64,000 nucleotides of DNA from Micromonospora arborensis (GTDB lineage Bacteria; Actinomycetota; Actinomycetes; Mycobacteriales; Micromonosporaceae). This document shows positions 44,216 through 53,056 of the stretch, piece after piece. Each line of letters opens with the position of its first letter. Within the stretch, counting starts at the first letter, position 1. The translations under genes and the position numbers were made by a program. The notes under the pieces are model-generated. The model saw only the letters and a program-made list of their open reading frames with translations. It did not search any database and was not told where the DNA came from. The stretch is from NCBI RefSeq assembly GCF_003205615.1, contig NZ_PYBV01000003.1:189135-253134 (forward strand), read 5' to 3'.

Positions 44216-46729
44216 CTAGAGCTGGCCGACGTCGGTGATCCGCACAACCGCGGCGCCGACCTCGTCCGAGGCCGCCAGGTCGATCTCGGCGCTGATGCCC
44301 CAGTCGTGGTCACCGTCCGGGTCGTCGAAGATCTGCCGGACGGTCCACCGCTCCCGGCCCTGCTCGATCATGAGCAACGCCGGGCCCCGGGCGTCCGGCC
44401 CGACCCCGATCGAGTCGTACGCCTCGAAGTACGGCCCCAGGGCGTCGGCCCACGCGTCGTAGTCCCAACCGTCGCCGGCGTCCAACTCGGCGAGCAGGTC
44501 CCAACGGCGCAGTGCGGCCAACTCCACCCGGCGGAACAGCGCGTTGCGCACCAGCACCCGGAACGCCCGCGCGTTGCGGGTCACCGCCGGCGGCCGATCC
44601 GTCAGGGCGGCGTGTGCCTGGGCAACCTCGGCCACGTCGGACGGGTTGCGCAGCCGCTCCCACTCGTCGATGAGACTGGAGTCGACCTGGCGGACCAGCT
44701 CACCCAGCCACTCGATGAGGTCGATCAGCTCCTCGGTCTTGGCGTCCTCGGGCACGGTCTGCCGCAGCGTCTTGTACGCGTCGGCCAGGTAGCGCAGGAC
44801 GAGGCCCTCCGAGCGGGTCAGCCCGTAGAACTGCACGTACTCGGTGAACGTCATGGCCCGCTCGAACATGTCACGGACGACGGCCTTGGGGGAGAGCTGG
44901 TGATCGGCGACCCAGGGGTGGCCCTGCCGGTACATCTCGTACGCGGCCTCCAGCAGCTCCGCGAGGGGCTTCGGGTGGGTCACCTCGTCGAGGAGTTCGA
45001 GGCGGGCCTCGTACTCGATGCCCTCTGCCTTCATCGCGGCGACCGCCTCGCCGCGCGCCTTGAACTGCTGCGCGGACAGGATCTGCCGGGGGTCGTCGAG
45101 GATCGACTCGATCACGCTCAGCACGTCGAGCGCGTACGACGGCGACTCGGCGTCGAGCAGCTCGATGGTGGCCAGGGCGAGCGGGGAGAGCGGCTGGTTG
45201 AGGGCGAAGTCGAGCTGCAGGTCGACGGTGAGCCGGATCCGTCGGCCGGTCTCGTCCGGCTCGGGCAGCTCCTCGACCACCCCACCGGCGCGCAGCGCCC
45301 GGTAGATGGCGATCGCCCGGCGGATGTGCCGGCGCTGGGCGGCGGGCTCCTCGTGGTTGTCGGTGAGCAGGTGCCGCATCGCGGTGAACGCGTCACCGGG
45401 CCGGCCGATGACGTTGAGCAGCATCGAGTGACTGACCTGGAAGCTGGAGGTCAGCGGCTCCGGCTCGGCGTCGACCAACCGGTCGAAGGTGGGCTGGCCC
45501 CAGCCGATCGAACCCTCCGGCGGCTTCTTGCGGACCACCTTGCGGCGCTTCTTCGGGTCGTCGCCGGCCTTGGCGAGGGCCTTCTCGTTGTCGATGACGT
45601 GCTCGGGGGCCTGCACCACGACCCGACCGATGGTGTCGTAACCGGCCCGCCCGGCCCGCCCGGCGATCTGGTGGAACTCCCGGTTCTTGAGCAGCCGGGT
45701 ACGGACCCCGTCGTACTTGGACAGGCCGGTGAAGAGCACGGTCCGGATCGGCACGTTGATGCCGACGCCGAGGGTGTCGGTGCCGCAGATGACCTTCAGC
45801 AGGCCGGCCTGGGCGAGGGTCTCGACCAGGCGGCGGTACTTGGGCAGCATGCCGGCGTGGTGTACGCCGATGCCGTGCCGGACCAGCCGGGACAGCGTCT
45901 TGCCGAAGCCGGAGGTGAACCGGAAACCACCGATCGCCTCGGCGATCATGTCCTTCTCGGCGCGGCTGCAGACGTTGACGCTCATCAGCGCCTGGGCGCG
46001 TTCCAGCGCGGCGGCCTGGGTGAAGTGCACCACGTACACCGGGGCCTGCTTGGTCTCCAGCAGCTCTTCGAGGGTTTCGTGCATCGGCGTCATCGCGTAC
46101 GAGAAGATCAGCGGAACCGGCCGCTCCGCCGAGCGCACGACGGCGGTCGGCCGCCCGGTACGCCGGGTCAGGTCGTCGACGAACCGGGTCGTGTCCCCCA
46201 GGGTGGCGGACATCAGGATGAACTGGGCCTGCGGCAGCTCGATGATCGGCACCTGCCAGGCCCAACCCCGGTCGGGCTCGGCGTAGAAGTGGAACTCGTC
46301 CATGATCACCTGGCCGACGTCGGCCTTCGTGCCCTCGCGCAGCGCCAGGTTGGCCAGGATCTCCGCGGTGCAGCAGATGATCGGGGCGTCGGCGTTGACG
46401 CTGGCGTCGCCGGTGAGCATGCCGACGTTCTCGGCGCCGAAGACCTCGCAGAGCGCGAAGAACTTCTCCGACACCAGTGCCTTGATCGGCGCGGTGTAGA
46501 AGGTCGTCCGGCTGTCCGCGAGGGCCGCGAAGTGCGCGGCGATGGCCACCAGGCTCTTACCCGAGCCGGTGGGAGTGTTCATGATCAGGTTGGCGCCGGA
46601 GACGATCTCGATGACCGCCTCCTCCTGATGGGGGTAGAGGTCGAGGCCGCGCTCCTTCGCCCAACTGGCGAACGCGTCGAAGAGGGTGTCGGGGTCGGCG
46701 CTTGTCGGCAGCGCGGCGGTGAGCGTCAT
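44216..46729 (-). CDS. Ski2-like DEAD/DEAH helicase with DUF3516 C-terminus
   Basis: This 837-aa superfamily 2 helicase has Walker A NTPTGSGKSLVAIAA, motif II VIMDEFHFY (DEFH), motif III FILMSATLGDT and motif VI IAGRAGRAGYDTIG. Its C-terminal half is the DUF3516 region of actinobacterial proteins, related in part to Ski2/Mtr4 helicases. A role in RNA turnover is inference. The start follows the 220-nt repeat gap; TrmB lies upstream on the same strand. Confidence 0.9.
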   Translation of the reverse strand: MTLTAALPTSADPDTLFDAFASWAKERGLDLYPHQEEAVIEIVSGANLIMNTPTGSGKSLVAIAAHFAALADSRTTFYTAPIKALVSEKFFALCEVFGAENVGMLTGDASVNADAPIICCTAEILANLALREGTKADVGQVIMDEFHFYAEPDRGWAWQVPIIELPQAQFILMSATLGDTTRFVDDLTRRTGRPTAVVRSAERPVPLIFSYAMTPMHETLEELLETKQAPVYVVHFTQAAALERAQALMSVNVCSRAEKDMIAEAIGGFRFTSGFGKTLSRLVRHGIGVHHAGMLPKYRRLVETLAQAGLLKVICGTDTLGVGINVPIRTVLFTGLSKYDGVRTRLLKNREFHQIAGRAGRAGYDTIGRVVVQAPEHVIDNEKALAKAGDDPKKRRKVVRKKPPEGSIGWGQPTFDRLVDAEPEPLTSSFQVSHSMLLNVIGRPGDAFTAMRHLLTDNHEEPAAQRRHIRRAIAIYRALRAGGVVEELPEPDETGRRIRLTVDLQLDFALNQPLSPLALATIELLDAESPSYALDVLSVIESILDDPRQILSAQQFKARGEAVAAMKAEGIEYEARLELLDEVTHPKPLAELLEAAYEMYRQGHPWVADHQLSPKAVVRDMFERAMTFTEYVQFYGLTRSEGLVLRYLADAYKTLRQTVPEDAKTEELIDLIEWLGELVRQVDSSLIDEWERLRNPSDVAEVAQAHAALTDRPPAVTRNARAFRVLVRNALFRRVELAALRRWDLLAELDAGDGWDYDAWADALGPYFEAYDSIGVGPDARGPALLMIEQGRERWTVRQIFDDPDGDHDWGISAEIDLAASDEVGAAVVRITDVGQL

Positions 46730-46806
46730 AGCCTGTCCATGGTGCCTGGATCATGCCCCCGCGCGCCAACCCGGCCGCCGCCGGACTCCCGATCGGGCAT
46801 CGCGGA

Positions 46807-46938
46807 CGCCCCGCCGGACCGACGTCCGGCTGTACCGGACGCCCCGCCGGACCGACGTCCGGCTGTCCCGGTCGCCCCGCCGGACCGACGTCCGGCTGTC
46901 CCGGTCGCCCCGCCGGACCGCCGTCCGGGTGCCGTGGC
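46807..46938. repeat. 33-bp tandem repeat, four units, each with a hairpin
   Basis: Units start at 46807, 46840, 46873 and 46906. Each contains CCGGAC-CGAC-GTCCGG, a 6-bp stem with 4-nt loop, so the array is a string of hairpins between trmB (ends 46950, minus) and the helicase. Confidence 0.88.
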
Positions 46939-46949
46939 CCGCCGGCTGG

Positions 46950-47657
46950 TCACCGTCGGCGGTAGAGCAGGTCGACGACCGGTCGGCCGGCCGTGATCGC
47001 CCGCCGCTCGAACTTCGTCACCGGGCGGTACGCCGGACGCGGCGCGAAACCGCCGTACGCATCCACCAGCCCCGGGTCCGCCTCCAGGGTCTGCCGCATC
47101 GCCTCGGCGTACTCGGCCCAGTCGGTCGCGCAGTGCAGCGTGCCGCCGGGCCGCAACCGGGACCGCAGCAGCGCCACGTGCGCCGGCTGGATGATCCGCC
47201 GCTTGTGGTGGCGGGCCTTCGGCCACGGGTCCGGGAAGAACACGTGCACAGCATCCAGCGCAGCTTCGGGTAAGCCGTTGACCAGGGACAACGCGTCGCC
47301 CCGGCCCACCCGCACGTTCCTCAGGCCGTGCCGGTCCACCAGGTCGAGCAGGTTGGCGATTCCCGGCGTGTGCACCTCGACCGCCAGATAATCTCGATCC
47401 GGGTCAGCGGCAGCCATCGCCGCGGTGCTGTCGCCCATGCCCGAGCCGATCTCCAACACCACCGGCGCCCGGCGACCGAACAGGTCGGCCAGGTCGACGG
47501 GCACGACCGGTCCGTCCGGCACATCCAGGCCGTACGCGGGCCAGAGCCGGCCCAGCGCGTCGTTCTGCCGGTCGCTCATTCGACCCCGACGGGGGTGGAA
47601 CGTGCGGATCGTCCGGCTCGCGGGCGGGACGGCGGGGTCATGGTCGATGGCGGTCAC
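46950..47657 (-). CDS. trmB: tRNA (guanine-N7-)-methyltransferase TrmB
   Basis: This 235-aa class I methyltransferase makes m7G46 in tRNA. It has the SAM motif VLEIGSGMGDSTAAMAAADP near residue 70, and the TrmB signature HVFFPDPWPKARHHKRRIIQ with catalytic residues. The N-terminal RTFHPRRGRMSDRQNDAL is also characteristic and supports GTG 47657 as start, though TACGCT lies 9 nt upstream (possible leaderless start). The last ~30 residues include the expected PVTKFERRAI. Confidence 0.93.
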   Translation of the reverse strand: MTAIDHDPAVPPASRTIRTFHPRRGRMSDRQNDALGRLWPAYGLDVPDGPVVPVDLADLFGRRAPVVLEIGSGMGDSTAAMAAADPDRDYLAVEVHTPGIANLLDLVDRHGLRNVRVGRGDALSLVNGLPEAALDAVHVFFPDPWPKARHHKRRIIQPAHVALLRSRLRPGGTLHCATDWAEYAEAMRQTLEADPGLVDAYGGFAPRPAYRPVTKFERRAITAGRPVVDLLYRRR

Positions 47658-47790
47658 AGCGACCCGAGCGTACGCGACGCCGCGAGCGAATCGGATGTGA
47701 TGTGCGACCGGAAATGAGAGGATCCAACTGGTACGGCAGGTCGGTTGTTCCACTGCCCGACTCGGCCGCACGGCGTCGAGAGGGGGCATC

Positions 47791-48459
47791 GTGACAGTGA
47801 CCCGCAGCGGCGTAGCCCTGTCGGTGGTGACCGTGCTCACCGGCCCCCTGCTAGCCGCCGCCCCTGCGTTCGCCGCGCCGTCAGCCTCCGCGTTCGCCGC
47901 GCCGGTAGTAGCGGTCCAACCGGTCGGCGTGGCGCGTTCGACGCCCGGCGCCCCGCAGCGCGTTGTTGCCGCGCCCGCGCCGCAGCCCGAAGGGCCGCCC
48001 GGTGGCGCGGCGCCCCAACCGGCACCGCCCGTGGACATCTTCGTCGAGGTGAGCCCCAGCACGGTCCAGCCCGGCTACCTGGTCGGGATCCGGGCCAGTT
48101 GTCGGGACAACTCGGTGGGTGCCACCGTCGTCTCCGACGCTTTCGGCGCGGTCGGGGTGCAGCCGCAGCGCGGGGTGCTCACCGCCGCGCCGATGGTGCG
48201 CGAGCGCACACGTCCCGGCAACTACCGGGTCAAGCTGGAGTGCCGTGACGGCGAGACCGCGTCGACCATGCTCCAGGTGGTCAAGAAGGTCCCGGTCCAG
48301 CCCAGTCGTGGTCCGGCCACCGGCTTCGGTGGGGGCGCCGGCGGGGTGACCGGCAAGCTGCTGCTGCCCGGCGGTGCGGCGCTGACCATCACCGGGCTGA
48401 TTCTCGCCGTGGTGGCGTTGCGCCGGCCACGTCCCGTCCGTGGCGCTGCGCGGCACTGA
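47791..48459 (+). CDS. Secreted protein with C-terminal membrane anchor, next to sortase
   Basis: This 222-aa protein has an N-terminal signal peptide (VALSVVTVLTGPLLAAAPAFA, cut near 28), a Pro/Ala-rich linker, an Ig-like stretch around VDIFVEVSPSTVQPGYLVGI and a final hydrophobic helix followed by Arg residues. KLLLPGGAALTITGLILAVV looks like a cell-wall sorting region with an LPGG-like box instead of LPXTG, which is an inference. It is followed 7 nt later by the sortase gene, so the two are probably cotranscribed. A GGGGGC site precedes GTG 47791. Confidence 0.75.
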   Translation: MTVTRSGVALSVVTVLTGPLLAAAPAFAAPSASAFAAPVVAVQPVGVARSTPGAPQRVVAAPAPQPEGPPGGAAPQPAPPVDIFVEVSPSTVQPGYLVGIRASCRDNSVGATVVSDAFGAVGVQPQRGVLTAAPMVRERTRPGNYRVKLECRDGETASTMLQVVKKVPVQPSRGPATGFGGGAGGVTGKLLLPGGAALTITGLILAVVALRRPRPVRGAARH

Positions 48460-48466
48460 GCCCGTC

Positions 48467-49588
48467 ATGGAGATCTTCCACCCCCCGCCACCGCCCGGTT
48501 CCCGCCAGCCGGGCGCTTCCGGCCCGGCCGGTGCGCGCCCGTCCCCGGCCACCCGCTCGTCCTCCGGTGCCCGCCCGTCTCCGGGTGCGCGCCCGTCTCC
48601 GGGTGCGCGCCCGTCTCCGAGTGCGCGCCCGTCTCCGAGTGCGCGCCCGTCTCCGGGTGCGCGCCCATCTCCGGGTGGTCGCCCATCTCCGGGTACGCAC
48701 CCGTCTCCCGGTGGTCGCCCGTCTCCCGGTGCGCGCTTCCCACGGGACGACCGCCGACCGGAGGACGACCGCGCCGCTCGGAATGATCCTTGGCCGGAGG
48801 ACGACCGCGCCGCTCGGAATGATCCTTGGCCGGAGGACGACCGCGCCGCTCGGAATGATCCCTGGCCGGAGGACGACCGCCTACCGCGGGACGACCGCCC
48901 GCTGGTGGTCGATCGCCCGGCGGTGGCTGCTCGTCCGCCGACCGCCGTGACGCCTCGGCGTAGCCGTCCGCCCGGCCGTAGCCCCTGGTCGGTGCCGCTG
49001 GCCGTGGTGCTGGTGCTGGCCGGGGTCTTCGCGACCGGGGCGGGGCTGGGCCGCTCTGTCGGCCCGTTCGACCTGGCTCCGGTCGGCGGCGACCGGCCGG
49101 CCCGCAGCGAGACGGTCGGGTTGTCGGCGAGCCGGCCGGTGCGCCTCTCGGTCCCGGCGATCAAGGTGAGCGCACCGGTGGCACCCGTCGGGCAGGCACG
49201 GGACGGCTCGATCGCCGTACCGCCGTTGGAACGGCACAACGAGACCGGCTGGTACGACCGTGGGCCGACGCCGGGTGAGCCTGGCCCGGCGGTGATCGTC
49301 GGGCACGTGGACACCAAGACCGGCCCGTCGGTCTTCTACGACCTGGGCAAGCTGCACCCCGGCGATCTGGTCGAGGTGGCCCGGGCGGACAAGACGGTGG
49401 TGGTGTTCCGGGTCGACACCGTCGAGCACTTCCCGAAGGACCAGTTGCCCGCCGAGCGGATCTACGGCAACGACGGGCCGCCCGGGTTGCGCCTGATCAC
49501 CTGCGGCGGGCAGTTCATCGGTGGCCGCACCGGCTACGCCGACAACGTCATCGCCTTCGCCACCCTGCAGTCCTCCCGCAAGCCCTGA
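48467..49588 (+). CDS. Class F-type sortase with repeat-rich cytoplasmic tail
   Basis: This 373-aa protein has a sortase domain in the last ~200 residues: catalytic His in VIVGHVDTKTGPSVFYDL, Cys in LITCGGQFIGGRTGYADN (near 346) and Arg just after it. One membrane helix (SVPLAVVLVLAGVFATGAG) precedes the domain. The first ~165 residues are disordered repeats: PSPGAR-type hexamers, then three copies of a 12-aa Glu/Asp/Arg unit containing DDRAARNDPWP. Family sortases attach proteins to peptidoglycan; the upstream secreted protein is a candidate partner. Confidence 0.88.
   Translation: MEIFHPPPPPGSRQPGASGPAGARPSPATRSSSGARPSPGARPSPGARPSPSARPSPSARPSPGARPSPGGRPSPGTHPSPGGRPSPGARFPRDDRRPEDDRAARNDPWPEDDRAARNDPWPEDDRAARNDPWPEDDRLPRDDRPLVVDRPAVAARPPTAVTPRRSRPPGRSPWSVPLAVVLVLAGVFATGAGLGRSVGPFDLAPVGGDRPARSETVGLSASRPVRLSVPAIKVSAPVAPVGQARDGSIAVPPLERHNETGWYDRGPTPGEPGPAVIVGHVDTKTGPSVFYDLGKLHPGDLVEVARADKTVVVFRVDTVEHFPKDQLPAERIYGNDGPPGLRLITCGGQFIGGRTGYADNVIAFATLQSSRKP
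48761..48868 (+). repeat. 36-bp in-frame repeat in sortase tail
   Basis: Three near-identical 36-bp copies, followed by a partial fourth, encode an acidic/basic 12-aa unit. They come after an 18-bp repeat array (Pro-Ser-Pro-Gly-Ala-Arg) in 48576-48740. Confidence 0.92.
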
Positions 49589-49618
49589 GGCGAGAACGCC
49601 CGGCCGTCGACCCCGCGT

Positions 49619-49693
49619 GATCCACACGGTTTCGGCGATATCGCGGTATCCCGCCGCCTCGGACACCCCAATGTCGCCTATCTGGAGTGGATC
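49619..49693. repeat. 75-bp palindrome, GATCSAC family (copy 4)
   Basis: It starts GATCCACACGG and ends TGGAGTGGATC; inner motifs TCGGCGAT and CGGACACC match the palindromes in the 23.9-24.5 kb island. Confidence 0.85.
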
Positions 49694-49724
49694 AACCGGC
49701 GGAGTCCGCAGGTCTGGCCCGGCG

Positions 49725-50600
49725 TTAGCTCAGGAAGTCCAGGAGTTGCCGGAGGGTCTGCTCCGGGGCCTCCTCCGGAATGAAGTGCCCCACCGGGACC
49801 GGCTCCCCGCGTACGTCGTCGGCCCACTCCCGCCAGATCGCGAGCGGGTCGTCGTAGAGCTTCGCGACCTGACCGCGTTGACTCCAGAGAAACAGCACCG
49901 GACAGGCGATCTTCCGGTGACCTCGGTCCGCCTCGTCCTGCTGGTAGTCCAGCGTCGCGGCCGCGCGGAACTCCTCGCAGATGGCGTGGACCGTCGCGGG
50001 GTCGCTGAACTGCCGGACGTACGCGGCCCGCACCTCGGGCGGGAAGGCGTCCTTCACCTCGGGCCAGGTGTCGAGCATGAAGTCGACGAGCACCGCGGGC
50101 GCCGCGTCGATGAACCGCTCGGGCACCGACGCCGGCGCGGCCAGGAAGGACCACACCCAGTAGGAGAGGCTGAACGTCTTGTCGGCGCGGTTGTAGACGT
50201 CGCCGATGGGAACGACGTCCAGCACGGCGAGCCGAGTGACCGCGTCGGGTTCGTCCAGCGCGAGACGGTACGCGCAGCGGGCGCCTCGATCGTGGCCGAC
50301 GAGCCGGAACTGCTCGTGGCCCAGACTCCGCATCACCTCGATCTGGTCGCGGGCGATGGCGCGCATGCTGTACGGCTCGTGATCCGCGGTGCTCGGCGGT
50401 TTACCGCTGTCGCCCCAGCCGCGCAGGTCGGTGGCGACGACCGTGAAGTTCTCGGCAAGCTGCGGCGCGATGCGATGCCACATGAGATGCGTCTCGGGAA
50501 TGCCGTGCAGGAGCAGAACGGGAGGGCCACTCCCACCACGGCGTCCGTGGATCGTCGCGCCGGAGGTCTCGATGTCGAATTCGTCGAATCCGTCGAACAT
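49725..50600 (-). CDS. Alpha/beta-hydrolase, haloacetate-dehalogenase/epoxide-hydrolase-like
   Basis: This 291-aa hydrolase has the oxyanion motif LLHGIPETHLMWHRIA, nucleophile Asp104 in VGHDRGARCAYRLALDEPD and a likely His272 in VGHFIPEEAPE. The RG(A)R context around the Asp resembles fluoroacetate dehalogenases. However the usual cap Tyr-His-Trp seems to be SYWVWSF here (148-150), so the halide-binding His may be missing; an epoxide hydrolase or other role is as likely. It lies between two copies of the GATCSAC palindrome. Confidence 0.87.
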   Translation of the reverse strand: MFDGFDEFDIETSGATIHGRRGGSGPPVLLLHGIPETHLMWHRIAPQLAENFTVVATDLRGWGDSGKPPSTADHEPYSMRAIARDQIEVMRSLGHEQFRLVGHDRGARCAYRLALDEPDAVTRLAVLDVVPIGDVYNRADKTFSLSYWVWSFLAAPASVPERFIDAAPAVLVDFMLDTWPEVKDAFPPEVRAAYVRQFSDPATVHAICEEFRAAATLDYQQDEADRGHRKIACPVLFLWSQRGQVAKLYDDPLAIWREWADDVRGEPVPVGHFIPEEAPEQTLRQLLDFLS

Positions 50601-50796
50601 GGCCGGAAGTCCCCCGCAGCGTCCTGAGACCGCCCTGCGCGAACGGCAGGCAGGGCCACTGGTGGCCGGCTACCGCTCAGGCCGGTTCGACGCTATCAAC
50701 GGAAACGTCGGTCCCGGCCCGCTTTGCCGGCGATGCGGGATCCTCGGCAGGATGCCCTAGCGGCCGGGGGACGTGCAGCGCACCTCGAGCGCGTTT

Positions 50797-50871
50797 GATC
50801 GACACGGTATCGGCGATGTCGGTGTATCCCACCCGCTCGGATACCCCGATATCGCCGAAGTGGAGTCGATC
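50797..50871. repeat. 75-bp palindrome, GATCSAC family (copy 5)
   Basis: It starts GATCGACACGG and ends TGGAGTCGATC; the middle contains TCGGCGAT and CGGATACC. It occupies most of the 315-nt gap between the hydrolase and mhuD. Confidence 0.85.
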
Positions 50872-50915
50872 AACTCGCGTTGGCTTGTTCGTGTCTGCCA
50901 GCCGGCGGGGAGGTA

Positions 50916-51233
50916 CTAGGGCTGGGGCACCTGCAGCGCCACCTCGAACTCCAGGAGGCTGGCGCCCCTGGAGACCGGTGGGCGTGGCTTCTCGCCGGGG
51001 GCGGTCGCGTGGGCGGCGCGCGACGGGCCGGCGGCCCAGGCCTGGTACGCCTCCTCGCTCTCCCACTTGGTGTACACGAAGTAGCGGGTCTCACCGGCCA
51101 CCGGACGGAGCAGCTCGAAGCCGAGGAAGCCGGGGGAGTTTTCCACCGCGCCGGCTCGGGCGGCGAACCGCTTCTCCAACTCCGCGCCGTCGCCGGGTGG
51201 AACGTCGATTGCGTTGATCTTCACGACTGCCAT
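50916..51233 (-). CDS. mhuD: MhuD-like haem-degrading monooxygenase
   Basis: This 105-aa ABM-fold protein matches M. tuberculosis MhuD closely through VVKINAIDVPPGDGAELEKR, NSPGFLGFELLRPV and GASLLEFEVAL. Asn7, Trp66 and His75, residues reported for haem handling in MhuD, are all at the same positions. It would degrade haem in the cytoplasm and release iron. It is well away from the iron-box operon, and no iron box is seen just upstream. Confidence 0.9.
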   Translation of the reverse strand: MAVVKINAIDVPPGDGAELEKRFAARAGAVENSPGFLGFELLRPVAGETRYFVYTKWESEEAYQAWAAGPSRAAHATAPGEKPRPPVSRGASLLEFEVALQVPQP

Positions 51234-51300
51234 CTGCCCACCCTAGCCACCACCCACGGCACCAGAACGACAGAGCGAGCTTCAGAACGACAGCGCGAGC

Positions 51301-52098
51301 TCAGAACGCCTCGACCACCGGTATCAACTCCGCGTCGACAACGATCGGCGCGTGGTCGGAGGGGCCTTTGCCCTTACGGGCCTCCCGGTCCACGTACGCC
51401 GACCTGACCGCCCGAGCGAACGGGGCGGACGCGTACACCAGGTCGATCCGCATGCCCTTGTTCTGGTGGAACATCCCGGCTCGGTAGTCCCAGTAGGTGA
51501 AGGGGTGTGGCCCCTTCATCGGGGTGGGCACGACGTCGCTGAGGCCCAGGTCGCGCAGCGCGGCGAGGGCCGCCCGCTCGGCGGGGGTGACATGCGTGGA
51601 GTGGATGAAGACCGCCGGGTCCCAGACGTCGGCGTCGGTCGGGGCGACGTTGAAGTCGCCGCAGACCGTCAGCGGGAGCCCGGCGGCCAGTTCCGCCTCC
51701 AACGCGTCGCGCAGCGCCGCGAACCAGGCCAACTTGTACGCGTAGTGCGGGTCTTCGGGTGTCCGCCCGTTGGGCACGTACACCGACCAGACCCGCACCC
51801 CGTCGCAGGTGGCGGAGATGGCACGGGCCTCCGGGTCGGGGAAGCCGGGCTCCCCGGCGAACCCGACCCGGACGTCGTCGAGCCCGACCCGGGACAGGAT
51901 GGCGACCCCGTTCCACCGGCCGTCGCTGTGGCTGGCCACGGTGTAGCCCAGCTCGCCCACCTCGCCCACCGGGAAGGCGCCGTCCGGGCATTTCGTCTCC
52001 TGCAGACAGACGACGTCCGGCCCGGTGTCGGCCAGCCACTCCAGCAGCCGGGGTAGGCGGGCCTTCACCGAGTTGACGTTCCAGGTCGCCAGGCGCAT
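51301..52098 (-). CDS. xthA: Exodeoxyribonuclease III (XthA/ExoA-type)
   Basis: This 265-aa AP endonuclease/3'-exonuclease of base excision repair has the EEP-fold signatures WNVNSVKARLPRLLEWL, CLQETKCPDGAFP, CGDFNVAPTDADVWDP and a terminal SDHAPIV. ATG 52098 with GGGGG upstream is used; the frame runs on to 52230 without family similarity. The PAC2 gene ends 37 nt upstream on the same strand, so they may share a transcript. Confidence 0.94.
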   Translation of the reverse strand: MRLATWNVNSVKARLPRLLEWLADTGPDVVCLQETKCPDGAFPVGEVGELGYTVASHSDGRWNGVAILSRVGLDDVRVGFAGEPGFPDPEARAISATCDGVRVWSVYVPNGRTPEDPHYAYKLAWFAALRDALEAELAAGLPLTVCGDFNVAPTDADVWDPAVFIHSTHVTPAERAALAALRDLGLSDVVPTPMKGPHPFTYWDYRAGMFHQNKGMRIDLVYASAPFARAVRSAYVDREARKGKGPSDHAPIVVDAELIPVVEAF

Positions 52099-52135
52099 GC
52101 CCCCAGCCTGCCGCATCCGTCGCCGGTACGCCGGG

Positions 52136-53056
52136 TCAGCTGCCCGGGGTGTCGCCGGGTCGGGTCTGTTCGGCCAGGAAGCGCTCCAGTTCCGCACCGA
52201 GTTCGTCGGCCGTGGGCAGCGGCCCGGCATCCGGGGCGAGCAGGCTCTTCTCGCCCCGACCTCGGGCGAACGCGTCGTACTGCTCTTCCAGGGCCTGGAC
52301 CAGGGCGGCGGCGTCCTCGGTCTGGGCGACCTGGCGGTCGATCTCCACCCGGACCACCTCGGCGGCCGAGCGCAGCCCGTCGCCGGGCAGTAGCAGCCCG
52401 GTGCTGCGGGACACCGAGCTGAGCAGCACCTCGGCGGCGGCCGGGTACTCGGTCTGCGCCACGTAGTGCGGCACGTGGGCGGCGAAGCCCAGCGCGTCGC
52501 GGCCCTGCTCGCCGAGGCGGAACTCCAGCAGGTGACCGACGCTGCCGGGCACCTGGACGCGTTGCAGCCAGGGCTCGTACCCGCCGATCAGCTCGGGGCG
52601 GGTCGCGTGCGCGGTCACCCCGGTCGGCCGGGTGTGCGGCACGGCCATCGGGATCGAGTTGAGCCCCACGGTGAGCCGGACGTCCAGGCGGGCGGCCAGG
52701 CCGGCGACGGCGGCCACGAACCGCTCCCACTGCAGGTCCGGCTCGGGGCCGGTGAGCAGCAGGAACGGGGTTTCGTCGTCGTCGTGCAGCAGGTGCAGCT
52801 CCAGCTTGGGCGCGTCGACGCTCTCCCAGTGGTCCTCGACGAAGGTCATCACCGGTCGTCGGGACCGGTAGTCGAAGAGCTGGTCGACGTCGAAGGTGGC
52901 GATCGGCCGTCCCTCCAGCGAGGTGAGCAGCTGCTCGCGCGCCAGCCGGCTGGCGTTGCCGGCGTCCACGAACCCGGTGAGGGCCTGGATCAGGACCGGT
53001 TGCCCGAGGTCGGGCAGATCTTCGGTGAGCTGGTAGAGCTCGTGTGGGTCGAGCAC
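52136..53056 (-). CDS. PAC2-family protein (proteasome-assembly-chaperone-like)
   Basis: This ~306-aa protein has the PAC2 layout: DPHELYQLTEDLPDLGQPVL, LIQALTGFVDAGNASRLA, FDVDQLFDYRSRRPVMTF and LLTGPEPDLQWERF. C-terminal helical part is acidic. The actinobacterial members are of unclear role, named for similarity to eukaryotic PAC2. GTG 53056 is chosen because of GGGAGG 8 nt upstream; the frame extends to 53197 with ATG 53134 as an alternative. Confidence 0.87.
   Translation of the reverse strand: MLDPHELYQLTEDLPDLGQPVLIQALTGFVDAGNASRLAREQLLTSLEGRPIATFDVDQLFDYRSRRPVMTFVEDHWESVDAPKLELHLLHDDDETPFLLLTGPEPDLQWERFVAAVAGLAARLDVRLTVGLNSIPMAVPHTRPTGVTAHATRPELIGGYEPWLQRVQVPGSVGHLLEFRLGEQGRDALGFAAHVPHYVAQTEYPAAAEVLLSSVSRSTGLLLPGDGLRSAAEVVRVEIDRQVAQTEDAAALVQALEEQYDAFARGRGEKSLLAPDAGPLPTADELGAELERFLAEQTRPGDTPGS

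Noticed and set aside
44156..46996. 946-aa plus-strand frame opposite the DUF3516 helicase
   Set aside because: It is a mirror of the helicase coding frame, with no family motif.
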